Below, one piece after another: positions 12,869-14,087 of a DNA stretch of 14,087 nt. Every line of letters starts with the position of its first letter. Position 1 is the first letter of the stretch. Source of the DNA: DATCDE01 sp038252405 (GTDB lineage: Bacteria > Actinomycetota > Actinomycetes > Prado026); the NCBI GenBank assembly GCA_038252405.1, contig JBBSAJ010000054.1:1-14087 (forward strand). Reading direction: 5' to 3'. Below the pieces are notes generated by a model. The model searched no databases. It worked only from the letters and a program-made list of their open reading frames with translations, and was not told where the DNA came from. Both the position numbers and the translations under genes were made by a program.

Positions 12869-14050
12869 TCAGTCGATCGCGCCGTGCCCCTCGAGGTGCG
12901 GGTGCGCCGGCAGGTGCTCCTCCAGCACCTGCTCTGGCGGGATCTCCGCGGCCACGTCGTCGGCCTTCACGGCGTGTGACATCGCGTAGCCGATGGCGCC
13001 GGCGAGCACGAACAGGACGCTGCCGACGGCGACCCAGGCGCCGGCCGTGGGCAGCTGAGTGAGCCGGTAGACGACGAAGGAGAGCGCGATGGTCGCCGGG
13101 ATCGTGGTGACCCAGGCGACCACCATCTCCCCGACCACCCGCCAGTTGGCGCCCGCCCCCGACGAGACCCCAGCACCGATCACGGACGAGGCCGCAGCGT
13201 GCGTGGTCGAGACCGGGACGCCGACGGCGGTCGCCCCGAAGATCGCAGCGGTGGCGCCGATGTTGGCGGCAGCGCCCGAGCTGGCGTGCAGCAGGGTGAT
13301 CCGCAGGCCCATCGTCTCGATGATCTTCCAGCCGCCCCACACGGTGCCCAGCGCGATGGCGGTGTACGCGGACAGCGCCACCCACTCCGGCACGTCCACG
13401 GCCTTCGACCCTGCGTGCGGGTCGAGGTAACCGGCACCGACGAGCAACGCCGCGATCAGGCCCATGGTCTTCTGCGCGTCGTTGGCGCCGTGGCCGAAGG
13501 AGACGGCACCCGCCGACACCAGCTGCAGGGCCTTGAACGGCTTGGCGTTGTCGTGCCAGCCGGTCGCCCACTGCAGCGCGGCCACGCCGAACATGGCCAG
13601 GAAGGAGATGGTGAACGCCACGGCGGGCGAGGCGAGGATCGCGATCGCCGTCTTCTCCACGCTCGACCAGTTCACGGCGTCCAGGCCGCCCGCGGACAGC
13701 CCAGCCCCGATCAGGCCGCCGATGATGGCGTGGCTGGAAGACGACGGCATGCCCACCCACCAGGTGAAGTAGTTCCACGCGATGGCCGCCACGAGGGCGG
13801 AGAACACCACCGCGATGGTCTCGTAGCCGCTGGACACGGTCTTGGCCACCGTGTTGGCCACCGCCGTCCCCACGAAGAAGTACGCGGCGAAGTTGAAGGC
13901 GGCCGAGAACCAGACCGCTGCCTTGGGGGGGAGCGCCCGGGTCGCGACCACGGTGGCGACCGAGTTGGCGGCGTCGTGGAACCCGTTGGAGAAGTCGAAC
14001 AACAGCGCCAGCGCGATGATGCCGACGACGGTGACGAGCAGCAGGTCCAC
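12869..14050 (-). CDS. pit: PiT-family low-affinity inorganic phosphate transporter
   Basis: This 393-residue membrane protein imports phosphate, as a metal-phosphate complex, with protons or sodium. The family signature appears twice, as expected for inverted repeats: FDFSNGFHDAANSVATVVATRALPP (19-42 region) and SFGHGANDAQKTMGLIAALL (184-203). About ten hydrophobic helices are visible, including a conserved WWVGMPSSSSHAIIGGLIGA region (97-116) and VPVSTTHAAASSVIGAG (278-294). A hydrophilic cytoplasmic C-terminus (from about 362) is rich in Glu, Pro and His. The start is a GTG at 14050 with GGAG seven bases upstream. In many actinobacteria a DUF47 (PhoU-like) partner precedes pit; that position is beyond the window edge. 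The gap to the IclR gene is 67 bp, so read-through is possible. Confidence 0.94.
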   Translation of the reverse strand: MDLLLVTVVGIIALALLFDFSNGFHDAANSVATVVATRALPPKAAVWFSAAFNFAAYFFVGTAVANTVAKTVSSGYETIAVVFSALVAAIAWNYFTWWVGMPSSSSHAIIGGLIGAGLSAGGLDAVNWSSVEKTAIAILASPAVAFTISFLAMFGVAALQWATGWHDNAKPFKALQLVSAGAVSFGHGANDAQKTMGLIAALLVGAGYLDPHAGSKAVDVPEWVALSAYTAIALGTVWGGWKIIETMGLRITLLHASSGAAANIGATAAIFGATAVGVPVSTTHAAASSVIGAGVSSGAGANWRVVGEMVVAWVTTIPATIALSFVVYRLTQLPTAGAWVAVGSVLFVLAGAIGYAMSHAVKADDVAAEIPPEQVLEEHLPAHPHLEGHGAID

Positions 14051-14087
14051 AGGGCGCTCCGGAGTCTCGGGATCTCAGGAGCGTCCC

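Noticed and set aside
14042..14050. another TCCACA-containing 9-mer at the start of pit
   Set aside because: AGGTCCACA matches the DnaA box at 7 of 9 but is single and covers the start codon; likely chance, and a useful reminder of the background rate.
1..14087. search for tRNA, rRNA, CRISPR arrays and insertion sequences
   Set aside because: I saw no cloverleaf, no regularly spaced direct repeats and no transposase-like frame by reading alone.

Overview
The window looks like chromosomal DNA of a high-GC Gram-positive bacterium (Actinomycetota). It has strong GC bias at third codon positions, frequent GTG starts, and the rpsF-ssb-rpsR-rplI ... dnaB neighbourhood with FemX-like and MATE genes nearby, an arrangement familiar from actinobacteria. 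The S18 protein lacks the zinc-binding cysteines, a feature seen in some actinobacterial lineages. I cannot name the genus.

Layout, left to right. Positions 1-236 hold the possible 5' end of an unrecognised minus-strand gene and a short plus-strand fragment resembling the C-terminus of a YrdC/YciO-type protein. From 237 to about 3290 three minus-strand genes encode an alanine-racemase-like PLP-fold protein, a FemX-type lipid II aminoacyltransferase and exodeoxyribonuclease III. A 200-base intergenic region with an apparent rpsF leader structure precedes the plus-strand operon rpsF-ssb-rpsR-rplI (3476-5033), which ends at a perfect 11-bp hairpin. Next come a PAP2 phosphatase (plus strand) and a convergent, 3'-overlapping MATE transporter (minus strand). 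A 380-base intergenic region with a cluster of DnaA-box-like 9-mers separates the MATE gene from dnaB (plus strand, no intein).

After dnaB, about 595 bases hold no intact gene. They contain a decayed pseudogene of a conserved actinobacterial family, with a frameshift, internal losses and a Trp-to-stop change, followed by a 74-base imperfect palindrome. From 9588 to the right edge everything is on the minus strand. In transcription order: a PiT phosphate transporter, an IclR-family regulator, then a tight three-gene operon encoding E1-alpha, E1-beta and a free 77-residue lipoyl domain of a 2-oxoacid/acetoin-type dehydrogenase.

How the parts work together: the left half is core machinery (peptidoglycan precursor branching, base-excision repair, ribosome assembly, single-strand binding and the replicative helicase). 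The right half is a metabolic module, probably controlled by the adjacent IclR protein. The most unusual item is this module: a complete E1 plus a stand-alone lipoyl carrier, with no E2 catalytic core and no E3 in the window. Other points of interest are the racemase-like protein lacking the catalytic Tyr motif beside FemX, the DnaA-box-like cluster before dnaB, and the SD-sequestering rpsF leader.
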